Position numbers and translations under genes: made by a program. Shown here in pieces: positions 1 through 8,926 of a stretch of DNA of 64,000 nt (its first letter is position 1; each line of letters opens with the position of its first letter). The DNA is taken from contig DATGMF010000081.1 of NCBI GenBank assembly GCA_035293765.1, positions 1 to 64,000 on the forward strand. Direction: 5' to 3'. A model generated the notes under the pieces. The model was not told the DNA's origin, ran no database searches, and saw only the letters and a program-made list of their open reading frames with translations. The stretch comes from DASRHT01 sp035293765 (GTDB taxonomy: Bacteria; Chloroflexota; Ktedonobacteria; Ktedonobacterales; Ktedonobacteraceae).

Positions 1-135
1 CGAAGCCGCACCCAAGATGACTCTTCCCCTCTCCAGTGTGAGAGCAAGATCCCAGGCAGATGACCTGGTGGATAGACGGCAGGTGGACAGGTGGTAACAT
101 TTGTAGCCAAGCCGCCCTAATGATCGTACGGCTTG
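1..135 (+). rRNA. rrl: 23S ribosomal RNA, 3' end (partial)
   Basis: These bases match the conserved 3' terminal region of bacterial 23S rRNA. They show the GAAGCC...CAAGATGA...TTCCC block, then AAGATCCC...AGATGACCTGGTGGATAG, then the GGTGG block and a closing GCTTG. The 5' part lies outside the window, so transcription runs into it from the left. The exact 3' end (about 135) is estimated from the last conserved GCTTG. No 5S rRNA gene is recognisable in the following kilobase, which is unusual for a classical 16S-23S-5S operon. Short open frames here are meaningless. Confidence 0.93.
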
Positions 136-217
136 TTTTCACCAATCTTTCTTTCTGTTTCTCAGGCTCTCGGCAAAATTGAGGTAAGAAGTTTTTTCGA
201 ATGTGAATGTGATATGC

Positions 218-331
218 GTAGGGGCAGGGCTTGCCCCTGCCCTGACAGTGAGGTGATCCTCGTGTAGGGGCAGAGGCAAGCCCTGCCCCTACAGCTTTTT
301 CTTTTAGGGACGGAGGCAAGCTATGCCTCTA
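218..331. repeat. Three REP-like GTAGGGGC palindromes in tandem
   Basis: Three imperfect palindromes follow each other at 218-244, 264-292 and 313-331. The middle one has perfect 10-bp arms (GTAGGGGCAG / CTGCCCCTAC). A 17-bp sequence beginning CTACAGCTTTTT occurs exactly twice, at 289-305 and 329-345. The second copy contains the stop codon and last codons of the adjacent reverse-strand gene. Similar palindromes recur at about 29994, 30854, 34798 and 39770. They are probably dispersed REP or MITE-like elements, and may also help end transcription of the rRNA operon or the DUF2071 gene. Confidence 0.75.
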
Positions 332-1099
332 CAGCTTTTTCTTTTGTCTGCGCAACGGCCAGAATAGCACGTCTAGCTGGTGGGCGTAATGGAGTAGCGG
401 CGCTGTATCGGGTAAGAGAACGTTGTGCGCGAGCGCCATTGTATTGCAGAGCACCTCACACTCTGCGATCTGAAGCGGCCACCGATGATGATGAATGTCG
501 CAGCGGTATATCTGCTTATCCCTCACAACAGTATAAAGGCAATAGCGTTCGGTCAACCAGTGTTCGAGCGTGCCCGGCGCTGATCGGAATACCGGTCCGG
601 TAGGTCGGTAAGCGGCTATGAAATCGGCTGGCGGAGCATTGCGATGCGTTCGATGGCTCCAGTAGCGAATATCGTCTCCCTGGCGCTTTACGTTCAGACA
701 ACGCATATCAGCGTTAAAATATGGCAGGTGAAACAGGAGCCGGGCTGTTATTACGGCTAGAGGATTGGCCGCGTCCAGGCTAAAAAAGTATACCCCCGGT
801 TGCCCATCCACCGTTACATATGTACGTACATTGATTTCGGCAAATCTGGATAATACGGGAACCGGAGGCACGCCTCGCGGCACAACATGGCTGGCGCGAA
901 ATGGAACCACCCCTATCCAGCCTTGCCCTTCAAAGGTATCCAATGTGAGTGCCGGCGGAATCACGGAACGCAACACCTCCGGCGCGAGAGGCCAGTGTGC
1001 GAAGAGCAATTCATGCCATCGCTGCGTCATGATCCATTGCTCTTCAGGTAAAGGCCAGGGTCGATGATCCACCACCCCTAAAATTGCGGACGTATCCAT
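329..1099 (-). CDS. DUF2071 (YqjF-like) family protein
   Basis: This 256-residue protein matches the DUF2071/YqjF family over nearly its whole length. Typical family features seen are the early WHELLFAHWPL segment, the VPPALTLDTFEGQGWIGVVPF stretch cut here at its core WIGVVPF, and the FSLDAANPLAV segment. The family's biochemical role is not established. The protein looks soluble, with no signal peptide. Its last five residues (QKKKL) and TAG stop are encoded inside a repeated 17-bp sequence at the edge of a palindromic repeat, so the present C-terminus may have been created by repeat insertion. It stands alone, reading away from the response regulator gene at 1553. Confidence 0.85.
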   Translation of the reverse strand: MDTSAILGVVDHRPWPLPEEQWIMTQRWHELLFAHWPLAPEVLRSVIPPALTLDTFEGQGWIGVVPFRASHVVPRGVPPVPVLSRFAEINVRTYVTVDGQPGVYFFSLDAANPLAVITARLLFHLPYFNADMRCLNVKRQGDDIRYWSHRTHRNAPPADFIAAYRPTGPVFRSAPGTLEHWLTERYCLYTVVRDKQIYRCDIHHHRWPLQIAECEVLCNTMALAHNVLLPDTAPLLHYAHQLDVLFWPLRRQKKKL

Positions 1100-1552
1100 A
1101 TTTCTGCCCCTTCAAAAATACATCATATTTTATAGCGCCCCTGGTTTTTAGAATAGAGACGCCTGAAAACTCCGCGTAGTGACATTCCGCTCAATCTCAT
1201 GTTCTCACCTTCACACAAGCCGAGTTAGGCAAGTAGAGAGCCGAATTTAAGACTTTTTTTATGAAATAATATTGCAAATTGGCAGGTTTATATGGTACCA
1301 TTCTCACCTGGTACACTTATTCTGATATCAGGGTGTCCAGTATGCCTCTAAAGAATTTATCTGGATAGTGAGCCAACTCATGAAAATACTATCCGATAAA
1401 TTAGCAGGGAAACATAGCTAATCTCTCCTTGTTGAAATAGGGTCATGTGTATGAGGTAAGCTCTGAGGAGAGATTTTAGTACTTGTTCTTGTGTATAGCG
1501 GCGTTTATCAGGTACAATGGGGTGGTAGTGAGGAAGAGAGAGAGGAGTGTAT
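1100..1552. other. Intergenic region between divergent genes
   Basis: About 450 bases without a supported gene. It holds the 5' regions of the divergent DUF2071 and response-regulator genes. A 9-bp inverted repeat (AATCTCTCC ... GGAGAGATT) spans about 1419-1479, upstream of the response regulator, and could be an operator or part of a structured leader. I could not match it to a known riboswitch. Confidence 0.4.
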
Positions 1553-1948
1553 ATGAGCAAACTGGTAATGGTCATTGATGACTCGGCCACAGTTCGTAAG
1601 ATAGTGGAAACGTGTCTGGGGCGTGAGGGCTTCGAGGTCAAAGGATTTGCTGACGGCGTAGAGGCTATGCGCTGGCTCACGGAACCATATTCCCGCGTCC
1701 CCAACCTGGTAATACTCGATATCGGCCTCCCTAAAATGGATGGCTACGAGGTTGCCCGTCGTCTTAAATCAAAGCCGCAGTTTGGCAATACGGTGATTAT
1801 CATGCTGACCCGCCGCGATGGTATGATTGACCGCCTGAAGGGGCGGCTGGCGGGGGCGAAGGATTATATCACCAAGCCATTTAAAGCGCAGCAGATTGTA
1901 GAAGTGACAGAATCGTTTTTAGGCGTGCCCGCTTCTCATTATCACTAA
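1553..1948 (+). CDS. Single-domain response regulator (CheY-like)
   Basis: A 131-residue stand-alone receiver domain with all phosphotransfer residues: the acidic pair in VIDDS near the N-terminus, the phosphoacceptor Asp in ILDIGLPKMDG, the switch Thr in IMLTRRDG, and the Lys in ITKPFKA. It has no output domain, so it should act by protein contact, as CheY or Spo0F do. The ATG at 1553 is preceded by GAGGAG at a good distance; an in-frame GTG two codons earlier is less likely. It lies 130 bp upstream of a CheW-like and a CheA-like gene on the same strand and is probably part of that pathway. Its phosphodonor is unclear because the neighbouring CheA-like protein lacks an ATP site. Confidence 0.9.
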   Translation: MSKLVMVIDDSATVRKIVETCLGREGFEVKGFADGVEAMRWLTEPYSRVPNLVILDIGLPKMDGYEVARRLKSKPQFGNTVIIMLTRRDGMIDRLKGRLAGAKDYITKPFKAQQIVEVTESFLGVPASHYH

Positions 1949-2079
1949 TTTCAGTACCCTCGAACGGGTCAAGCATGGCTTTTAAGCCCCCGCCGCCTTC
2001 CTAGAGAGGAAGTATACCTCTCAAACTTTAAAGAGTCGAGGGGGAGTGCATTAAAGGGGTATCAGGGATAGAGATAGAC

Positions 2080-2682
2080 GTGGATAATCACGATGAGATA
2101 CGTAGATTTCCGGCTCCTGGCAGCGCATTTTTAAATAACTCCCAGGCTCAGTTTCTTGAACAACTGAATGATGAGGAGTTCTGGAGCTATGCGTCTCAAA
2201 TCGCTCACTCCACGCTGATCATTCATCCCCCTCTCGAAAATTATCTGGCCTGTGACCTTCAACAAGGTTCCTGCTTTATACCCCTGGCTGCCTTACGTGA
2301 GATCGTGCCTCCCCCTCACCGTTTTACGCTGCTTCCCTCAGCTCCTCCCTGGATGATCGGGCTGACGGCCTGGCGCGGCGAATCGATAGGCGTAATCGAC
2401 CTGGGTGCTTATCTTTCAGATCGTATGATTCAGGCTCAAGGTAATGGCATGCTGCTGATCGCTCAGGCGGATGAGCTTATGCTTGGCCTGTATGTGCCGG
2501 TTGTCGGATCGATGGCAACCTTGATAATGGAACGGATGAAATCGCCTGAGCAACCGCCTGAATGGTACGTTCCTTTGTGCCCGGATGTTCTTAAAGGGCT
2601 GTATGATGAAGCTCTGGTGCTGGATATTTCTGTTGTCCTCATCGATGTTATGCAACGTGTAAGAATAACGGCGTCTTTATGA
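2080..2682 (+). CDS. CheW-like adaptor protein
   Basis: A 200-residue protein with a CheW domain from about residue 50 onward. It shows the family pattern of a short strand (CFIPLAALREIV), the WMIGLTAWRGESIGVIDLG core, and a closing beta barrel. CheW proteins bridge receptors and the CheA kinase. No methyl-accepting receptor gene is nearby, so the partner may be the CheA-like protein next door or a distant receptor. The start is GTG. The stop overlaps the start of the CheA-like gene by four bases (ATGA), which implies translational coupling. The first 45 residues are not conserved in CheW and are of unknown use. Confidence 0.8.
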   Translation: MDNHDEIRRFPAPGSAFLNNSQAQFLEQLNDEEFWSYASQIAHSTLIIHPPLENYLACDLQQGSCFIPLAALREIVPPPHRFTLLPSAPPWMIGLTAWRGESIGVIDLGAYLSDRMIQAQGNGMLLIAQADELMLGLYVPVVGSMATLIMERMKSPEQPPEWYVPLCPDVLKGLYDEALVLDISVVLIDVMQRVRITASL

Positions 2683-5093
2683 ATGAAACATCCTTCCCTT
2701 CAGATGAGAACGAATTAACTGCCGAAGATATGGCTGTACTACAAGCTTTCGATGCTATGGAGCATTGGAATAACGAGCTTTCACCTGCTGCGACGGCTGC
2801 TGCTCAGCCCGAAACACCTCTCCCGGGATCGCGAAACTATGACGTTTCTTCCGAAGAAATGCATCTGCTCTTTGCTGGCGAGGTTGAAGAGGATATTGCT
2901 CGCATGCGACGAGTGCTCAACCAGATGGAGCAGGAGGATCATATCGATCCGGCTCGTTTCGCGACCTTACAGCGCCTGGCTCATAAGCTGCGTGGCACCG
3001 CTGGCGCGGTTGAGTGTCACGGCATGGCGGCCATTGCTCATGATATAGAGTTGATTACAGAGCAGATCAGTCGCAGCCAGCTTTTCCCTTTGCTTGGCGT
3101 TAATGCGCTCGCCAGAGCCGTTTCCGCACTGGAACAGTCTCTTGCCTCCTTCGTTCGTACCGGACGGGAGGATGAAGCAATCCTGGTCGAGTTTGAGGCG
3201 CAGCTCAAAAGCTTGAACCTCGATCCACAGCAGCTTGAAATGCAGCAAGAACAACGGGCCAGCTCCGAAGCTGTTCATCCACCCATTGATGAAGATACCG
3301 CGCCGCATCACGTTCCTACCCAGTTATCGCCCGATCTTACAGCGCCACCATCACCTCCATCCTCGACGCCATTAATCCGTGTTGATGCGCGTCGCATTGA
3401 TCGGCTGGTGTTGCATTCCGAGCAGATGGAGGAGCAGCGCGCTCCCCTGGAAAGCGCCCAGGCCCAGGTCGAGATCGCTCTAAGCGAACTGCATACGGCT
3501 CAGGCCCGGCTGCGGCAACTTGAACCATTGCTGTTCAAATTGTTCAACAACGAGAAGCCGCGTAACCTGCTAGAGAGCTCCCCCTCTTCGCTAATCGCTC
3601 GCATTCTTAATGAGGCATCTCCCCGCGGCGATAATTATGCTGTGCGCAGACTCAAGAACCGCGCGCGTTTTGCCAGAGGGGAGCGGACTACCGATCCCAC
3701 GCGCTGGGACGAACTCGATATGGAGCGGTACAGCGAGAAGGATACGCTGATCCGCTCTCTGAATGAAGCTATTGCTGATGTGACGATTGCCTCGTCTCGT
3801 GTGCAGGCGGCCTTTACCTCTCTGCATGTCGTGCAGCAGGAGTATATGAGCCGCGCTGCGCTGGTGCATAGCGATGCCCTGGTGTTGCGGCTGGCTCCTC
3901 TTAGCGCGTTAATCCCTCGCTTGCAGCGTGCCATTACCATGAGTGCAATGGCTCAGCAGCGACAGGTGCAATTTGAGGTCACAGGAGAGGAGACAGAAAT
4001 TGATCAGAGTATCCTCGAAGCTCTGACAAGTCCCCTGCTCCAGTTGCTGCGCACATGCATCACCGATACGTTTTCAGCTCAGGAAGGTGAGGCAATACCT
4101 CAGTCCAGCCGCATCTGGCTCAATGCTAACGGCATCGGCAATGAAATTACGATTGAAATTGGTTTTTCTATGGCTGTCCAGGGGGGCGCGCTGGAGATGA
4201 TCCGCGAGCCAATCCAGCGCCTCAATGGCACATTCGCTTTACAGCGCAATCCCAGCGGCGGGATGAGCTTTTTCTTCCGCTTCCCCCGCTCGCAGGGAGC
4301 TGCTCGTTGTCTGCTTGTGCGCTCTGGCAATCAGTACCTGCTTGTACCCTTCTCTCAGGTGCAGCAGGTTAAAGATGGCCGCCAGTATCAATGTGATATC
4401 CTCTACAATCTGGCGGATCTGCTTGGTTTTGCCCGTCAATCTGGGCGATCACAGGGGCAGCCGGTGCTGGTGATGTCTAGAAGTACCGCCCATCGGATGG
4501 TGGGAATGGCGGTTGATGAGGTGGTGGACGAGGTCGAACTTGTGGTGAAGCCGCTTAAAAACTATTTACAGCGCCCGGGCATCTCGGGAGCCGCTATCGA
4601 TGGGAAGGGGAATGTCCTGCTGATGCTGGATCTTCCCGAGCTCATTCGCTACTATACTTTGCTCAGGCGGCAGACCCCGGCGTCTCCTGGCCTCTCACAC
4701 GATCAGGAGCCTCGTTCCGCTCAACCCAAAATTCTGGTCGCGGACGACTCGGTATCGCTGCGCCAATCGCTCCTGCAAACACTGCGCCAGGCCGATTTCT
4801 CCGTCGCCGAGGCGCGCGACGGCATGGAGGCGCTGGAGCAATTGTTAGAGGAAAGCATCCCTGACGTGTTTTTGCTGGATATAGAGATGCCCAACCTCAA
4901 TGGCTATGACCTGCTTAATATTATGCGCCTGTACCCGGAACTTGCGAGCGTGAAGATTATTATGCTGACCTCGCGCTCTTCGGAGAAGCATATGCAACGC
5001 GCTTTCGAGCTGGGCGCTGACGCGTACCTGATCAAGCCATGCCCCCACGATAAACTGCTGGCAACGATTCAGGAGATGCTGGCACGCCGTTAA
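2679..5093 (+). CDS. CheA-like hybrid protein with degenerate ATPase domain (Hpt-CheW-REC)
   Basis: This 804-residue protein keeps the order of a CheA hybrid kinase. An Hpt domain occupies about 65-165, with phosphoacceptor His102 in AHKLRGTAGAV. A helical dimerisation-like region covers about 230-400. An ATPase-like region follows (about 405-540), then a CheW-like domain (about 545-670) and a receiver (about 684-804, phosphoacceptor Asp734, Lys in LIKPCP). The ATPase region retains the flanking CheA landmarks (VLRLAPLSALIP, EETEIDQSILEAL, SPLLQLLR). The N box reads RTCITDTF where active CheA has RNxxDHG, no DxGxG (G1) motif is present, and no G2 motif can be found. ATP binding is therefore probably lost. 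It may relay phosphate or act as a scaffold. It is coupled to the CheW-like gene. Confidence 0.85.
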   Translation: MNETSFPSDENELTAEDMAVLQAFDAMEHWNNELSPAATAAAQPETPLPGSRNYDVSSEEMHLLFAGEVEEDIARMRRVLNQMEQEDHIDPARFATLQRLAHKLRGTAGAVECHGMAAIAHDIELITEQISRSQLFPLLGVNALARAVSALEQSLASFVRTGREDEAILVEFEAQLKSLNLDPQQLEMQQEQRASSEAVHPPIDEDTAPHHVPTQLSPDLTAPPSPPSSTPLIRVDARRIDRLVLHSEQMEEQRAPLESAQAQVEIALSELHTAQARLRQLEPLLFKLFNNEKPRNLLESSPSSLIARILNEASPRGDNYAVRRLKNRARFARGERTTDPTRWDELDMERYSEKDTLIRSLNEAIADVTIASSRVQAAFTSLHVVQQEYMSRAALVHSDALVLRLAPLSALIPRLQRAITMSAMAQQRQVQFEVTGEETEIDQSILEALTSPLLQLLRTCITDTFSAQEGEAIPQSSRIWLNANGIGNEITIEIGFSMAVQGGALEMIREPIQRLNGTFALQRNPSGGMSFFFRFPRSQGAARCLLVRSGNQYLLVPFSQVQQVKDGRQYQCDILYNLADLLGFARQSGRSQGQPVLVMSRSTAHRMVGMAVDEVVDEVELVVKPLKNYLQRPGISGAAIDGKGNVLLMLDLPELIRYYTLLRRQTPASPGLSHDQEPRSAQPKILVADDSVSLRQSLLQTLRQADFSVAEARDGMEALEQLLEESIPDVFLLDIEMPNLNGYDLLNIMRLYPELASVKIIMLTSRSSEKHMQRAFELGADAYLIKPCPHDKLLATIQEMLARR

Positions 5094-5156
5094 TGGTCTG
5101 GTGGGGAAAGAGCGACAAATCCTCCTCTCTCTTCCGCAACGGTTTTTTCAAAACTC

Positions 5157-5185
5157 TTGACATTAGAAATTAATTTCTATATTAT
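5157..5185 (+). promoter_or_regulatory. dnaE promoter with palindromic operator in the spacer
   Basis: A strong sigma-70-type promoter is visible: TTGACA at 5157-5162, a 17-bp spacer, and TATTAT at 5180-5185, 34 bases before the dnaE start. A perfect 16-bp palindrome, TAGAAATTAATTTCTA, occupies 5164-5179 and fills almost the whole spacer. A dimeric repressor bound there would block RNA polymerase, so this is a likely operator. The regulator is unknown. Confidence 0.7.
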
Positions 5186-5218
5186 TGCTTTAATTTATTG
5201 TGTTGGAGGAATTTTGCG

Positions 5219-8200
5219 ATGGGTAGCGACTTTGCGCATTTGCATGTCCATACAGAATACTCGCTGTTGGACGGATTTAGCCGCACAAAGAAACTGGTGC
5301 AGCAGGCAAAGGCCAAAGGGATGGAGCACCTGGCGATCACCGATCATGGTGCGATGTATGGAGCAATAGAGTTCTACAAGGCTTGTAAAGCGGGTGGCAT
5401 CAATCCCGTGATCGGGATCGAGGCGTATCTGACCGAAGATATGCACGACCACTCGAAACGATTCAGCGACGACTATCATCATCTGCTGTTACTGGCAAAA
5501 AACAATACCGGCTACCGCAACCTGCTGAAGCTCACCACTATTGCGCACACCGAAGGCTGGCACCTGCGCCCGCGTATTGACAAGCGCGTCTTGCAAGAAC
5601 ATGCAGAAGGTTTGTTTGTTACCTCTTCTTGCCTCTCCGGCGAGATCCCTAAGGTGCTGCTCAAAGAAAAGATAGATGAAGCATATAAGATGGCCGATTG
5701 GTACCGTGATGTGTTTGGCCCCGAACACTTCTATCTGGAAATTCAGGAGCACCACGGGATCTTTGATGACGGCGAGCCTTCGCCGCAAGGAAAGCTCAAT
5801 CAACTGCTCTACCGTATGCACAAAGAGAAACAGATCCCAATGGTCGTCACCAACGATCTGCATTACGTTGATGCACACGACGCAGGCTCCCACGATATCC
5901 TGTTGTGTGTGCAGACAGGCAAGCAGCTTGATACGCCCAAACGCATGCGTTTCGATAGCCAGGAATATTATTTGAAAAGCCCACAGGAGATGGCTCAGCT
6001 CTTCCCCGAACTGCCCGATGCTCTGCTCAATAGCGTGCGCATCGCCGAGCAGTGCAGCGTCGATCCGCTGGCATACAAAGCCCAGCTCCCCAACTACCCG
6101 GTTCCCCCCGGCTATAATTCGGCGAATGACTACCTCTACATGCTGTGTATGCAGGGGCTGCAAGAGCGTTTTGGCGCAGTGACCGAGCGAGCAAAGCAGC
6201 AGCTTGATTATGAATTTAATATGATCGCTCAAAAAGGCTTTATTTCTTATTTCCTGATAGAATGGGATTTCGTCAATTACGCTCGCTCTCATGGCATCCG
6301 CTGTTCCGCCAGAGGCTCCGCCGCAGGTAGCCTGCTCGCCTATTCGCTGGGTATTACCAATGTTGATCCGTTGCGCTATCAGCTACCGTTCGAACGCTTC
6401 TTCAATACCGAGCGCGCGGACATGCCTGATATCGATATGGACTTTCCCGACGACCGGCGTGAAGAAGTGATCGAGTATGTGACGCGTAAATATGGCGATG
6501 ATTGCGTGGCTCAGATGGTGACCTTCAACACGATGGCCGCCAAAGGGGCCGTTAAAGACGTTGCGCGCGTGATGGGGCTGCAAGAGATGGGCGACCGCAT
6601 TTCTCGCCTCATCCCGACCGGCCCTAAAGTGACGTTACAGGGTTCGCTGGACTCCGTCAAAGAGCTGAATATGCTCTATAGCGAGAGCAAACAGGCGCAG
6701 GAGATCATCGACCAGGCATTGAAACTAGAGGGCTCCGTACGCACCACCGGAGTACATGCCGCTGGCGTGATCGTTGCCAATGAGGCGCTGGAGCACTTTG
6801 TCCCCTTGCAGTTGCGCGACACCAAAGATCCCAGCAAAGGGCGTATTACCCAGTACGAGCAACTCCATCTAGAGGAGCTGGGCCTGATTAAATTTGACTT
6901 CCTGGGCCTCTCCAACCTGACCATTCTCGATAATACGCTCAAATTTATCAAGGAAGCGCGGGGCGAAGAGGTTATTCTAGAGAAAGTGCCCCTCGATCCG
7001 GTTGAGGGGGATGACGAGCAGAACGAGAAGCGGCAGAAAGCCTTCGACCTGCTCTCCAGCGGCGAAACAACCGGCATCTTCCAGCTTGAGGGGCCTAAGA
7101 TGCGCGAATATATCAAGCAGCTCAAACCCACCCGCGTTGAAGATGTCATGGCTATGATCGCCCTCTACCGCCCGGGTCCGATGGATAGTATCCCCGATTT
7201 CATCGCGGCCAAACACGGCAAAAAGAAAATAACCTACCTGGACCCGCGCCTGGCGGAGTGGTTGGAGGAATCATATGGTGTCATCGTATATCAAGACCAG
7301 GTGCTCTTCATCGGCGTCCACATGGCTGGTTTCTCCTGGGGCAAGGTCAACAAATTCCGTAAGGCGCTCAGCAAAAAGAAAATGGACGAGGTCGAAAGCT
7401 ACAAGGGCGACTTCATCAAAGGCTGCGTCAATAGCGGTATGAAGCAGGCGGCAGCGGAAGAACTCTTCACCCTTGTCTTGCCCTTTGGCGGCTACGGGTT
7501 CAACAAAGCCCACGCTGCCAGCTATGCCGTCGTCGCCTTCTATACCGCGTACCTCAAGGCCAACTATACCGCCGAGTTCATGGCCGCGACCATGACCACC
7601 GAGGCGGCAGATGCCAAGAAAATTGCCAACGCCATTGCCGAATGCAAGCGCATGGGCGTTGAGGTGCATGGCCCCGATGTCAACAAAAGCGGGCGCGGCT
7701 TCACAGTAGAAGAGGGAGGCGTGCGCTTCGGTCTGCTGGCGATCAAGGGGATTGGTGAGGGGCCGATCAGCGAAATTGTGCGCGCGCGCGAAGAAGGCGG
7801 CCCATTTAAGTCGCTAGGAGATTTCTGCGCGCGCGTCGATGCCAAATTTGTGGGCAAAGGTGCAATAGAGACGCTGATCAAAGTGGGCGCGATGGACTCG
7901 CTCGGCAGCCGTCACCAACTGCTACCCTCAGTCGAAGCGGCTATGAAGTGGGGCAAGAACGAGCGCACCCTGCAAGAGCGCGGCCTGATGAGTCTTTTTG
8001 GCGATATGCAAGAAGCATCGAGCGCCTTCGAGTTTACCCTCAAGACCGATGTGGAAGAAATCCCGCGCAAGCAGTTGCTTCAGTGGGAAAAAGAGCTCAT
8101 CGGCGTCTACATCTCCAAGCATCCTCTGGCCTATCTCAGCGATCTTTTTAAGGAGGTTGTGACCCATACCACGGCGCAAATCACCGAAGAACTCGATAAG

Positions 8201-8734
8201 CAAAAAGTGGTGTTGGGTGGAACTATCAAGGAGGCGCGGCGCATTACCACCAAGAAGGGTGACACGATGTGCGTGATCCAGCTTGAGGATATGGATGGTA
8301 CCATCGGCGTGACTATCTTTCCTCGCACCTATGAGGAGACGATGGAGTTGTGGGTCGAGGATCAGGTTGTGATTATTCGCGGGGAGGTGCAGGTACGTCG
8401 TGACGAGCCGGGCATTCTCTGCAACAGCGCCTCGCGGCTGCAAGCAGTGGAAGAGGAGATGAACCGTAAACGCTACCTGGTCTGGCTGACGCTCCAGCTC
8501 ACCGGTTCGGACGATGTCTCGGTCTCCAACGATATTATGACGGTGCAAAATGTCTATCGCTACATTCGGGAGCGGCCTGGCCGCGATCACTACGAGATCC
8601 TGGTTGCCAATGGCGAATGGAAAGCGCGCTTAACCCCTGGCGATAATACCATGCATTACAGTGATGAGCTGCGTGGACGTTTAGAAGCAGAGCTTGGCAA
8701 AGGCATGGTTGAAGCCATCGTCGTTGAACAATAA
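5219..8734 (+). CDS. dnaE: DNA polymerase III alpha subunit
   Basis: The replicative DNA polymerase catalytic subunit, 1171 residues, normal for DnaE1. In order it shows an N-terminal PHP domain (HLHVHTEYS, ITDHGAMYG, and further His/Asp motifs that look complete, so PHP-dependent proofreading is possible), the palm with catalytic PDIDMDFPDDRR near residue 403, the fingers/beta-binding region (GVIVYQDQV, FGGYGFNKAHAASYA), a helix-hairpin-helix region and a C-terminal OB fold (VVLGGTIKEARR). The ATG at 5219 follows GGAGGA with an 8-base spacing and gives the usual MGSDFAHLHVHTEYS start; the longer frame is rejected. It is monocistronic, behind its own promoter and before a strong hairpin. Confidence 0.97.
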   Translation: MGSDFAHLHVHTEYSLLDGFSRTKKLVQQAKAKGMEHLAITDHGAMYGAIEFYKACKAGGINPVIGIEAYLTEDMHDHSKRFSDDYHHLLLLAKNNTGYRNLLKLTTIAHTEGWHLRPRIDKRVLQEHAEGLFVTSSCLSGEIPKVLLKEKIDEAYKMADWYRDVFGPEHFYLEIQEHHGIFDDGEPSPQGKLNQLLYRMHKEKQIPMVVTNDLHYVDAHDAGSHDILLCVQTGKQLDTPKRMRFDSQEYYLKSPQEMAQLFPELPDALLNSVRIAEQCSVDPLAYKAQLPNYPVPPGYNSANDYLYMLCMQGLQERFGAVTERAKQQLDYEFNMIAQKGFISYFLIEWDFVNYARSHGIRCSARGSAAGSLLAYSLGITNVDPLRYQLPFERFFNTERADMPDIDMDFPDDRREEVIEYVTRKYGDDCVAQMVTFNTMAAKGAVKDVARVMGLQEMGDRISRLIPTGPKVTLQGSLDSVKELNMLYSESKQAQEIIDQALKLEGSVRTTGVHAAGVIVANEALEHFVPLQLRDTKDPSKGRITQYEQLHLEELGLIKFDFLGLSNLTILDNTLKFIKEARGEEVILEKVPLDPVEGDDEQNEKRQKAFDLLSSGETTGIFQLEGPKMREYIKQLKPTRVEDVMAMIALYRPGPMDSIPDFIAAKHGKKKITYLDPRLAEWLEESYGVIVYQDQVLFIGVHMAGFSWGKVNKFRKALSKKKMDEVESYKGDFIKGCVNSGMKQAAAEELFTLVLPFGGYGFNKAHAASYAVVAFYTAYLKANYTAEFMAATMTTEAADAKKIANAIAECKRMGVEVHGPDVNKSGRGFTVEEGGVRFGLLAIKGIGEGPISEIVRAREEGGPFKSLGDFCARVDAKFVGKGAIETLIKVGAMDSLGSRHQLLPSVEAAMKWGKNERTLQERGLMSLFGDMQEASSAFEFTLKTDVEEIPRKQLLQWEKELIGVYISKHPLAYLSDLFKEVVTHTTAQITEELDKQKVVLGGTIKEARRITTKKGDTMCVIQLEDMDGTIGVTIFPRTYEETMELWVEDQVVIIRGEVQVRRDEPGILCNSASRLQAVEEEMNRKRYLVWLTLQLTGSDDVSVSNDIMTVQNVYRYIRERPGRDHYEILVANGEWKARLTPGDNTMHYSDELRGRLEAELGKGMVEAIVVEQ

Positions 8735-8746
8735 TGCAGTTCTCCT

Positions 8747-8797
8747 ATGCAGTTGTTCAATACAGTATCGCAATAATGGCGTATTGAGCAACTGCAT
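8747..8797 (+). terminator. Hairpin after dnaE
   Basis: A 17-bp inverted repeat with a single G-T pair (ATGCAGTTGTTCAATAC / GTATTGAGCAACTGCAT) starts 12 bases after the dnaE stop codon. No U-run follows, so it is a likely but not classical intrinsic terminator. Confidence 0.55.
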
Positions 8798-8926
8798 TGC
8801 TGTCATGAATTTTGACACAACAGTAGTAATCTCGTTATACTACACAGGGAAACCCTTGTTATTGTTCATTCGTATATTCCTAAGACCTCTAAGAATGTAG
8901 CTAGCATTAAGAAAAGGCTTGAAATA

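Noticed and set aside
1..102. Short open frame at the left edge that could be taken for the end of a protein gene
   Set aside because: The bases match the 3' end of 23S rRNA, which explains them fully.
218..331. Repeats as a CRISPR array
   Set aside because: Units are palindromic and unequal, without constant-length spacers, and no cas genes are present. No CRISPR array was seen anywhere in the window.
5489..6292. 267-codon reverse frame within dnaE
   Set aside because: Antisense to the conserved polymerase gene, without its own signals.
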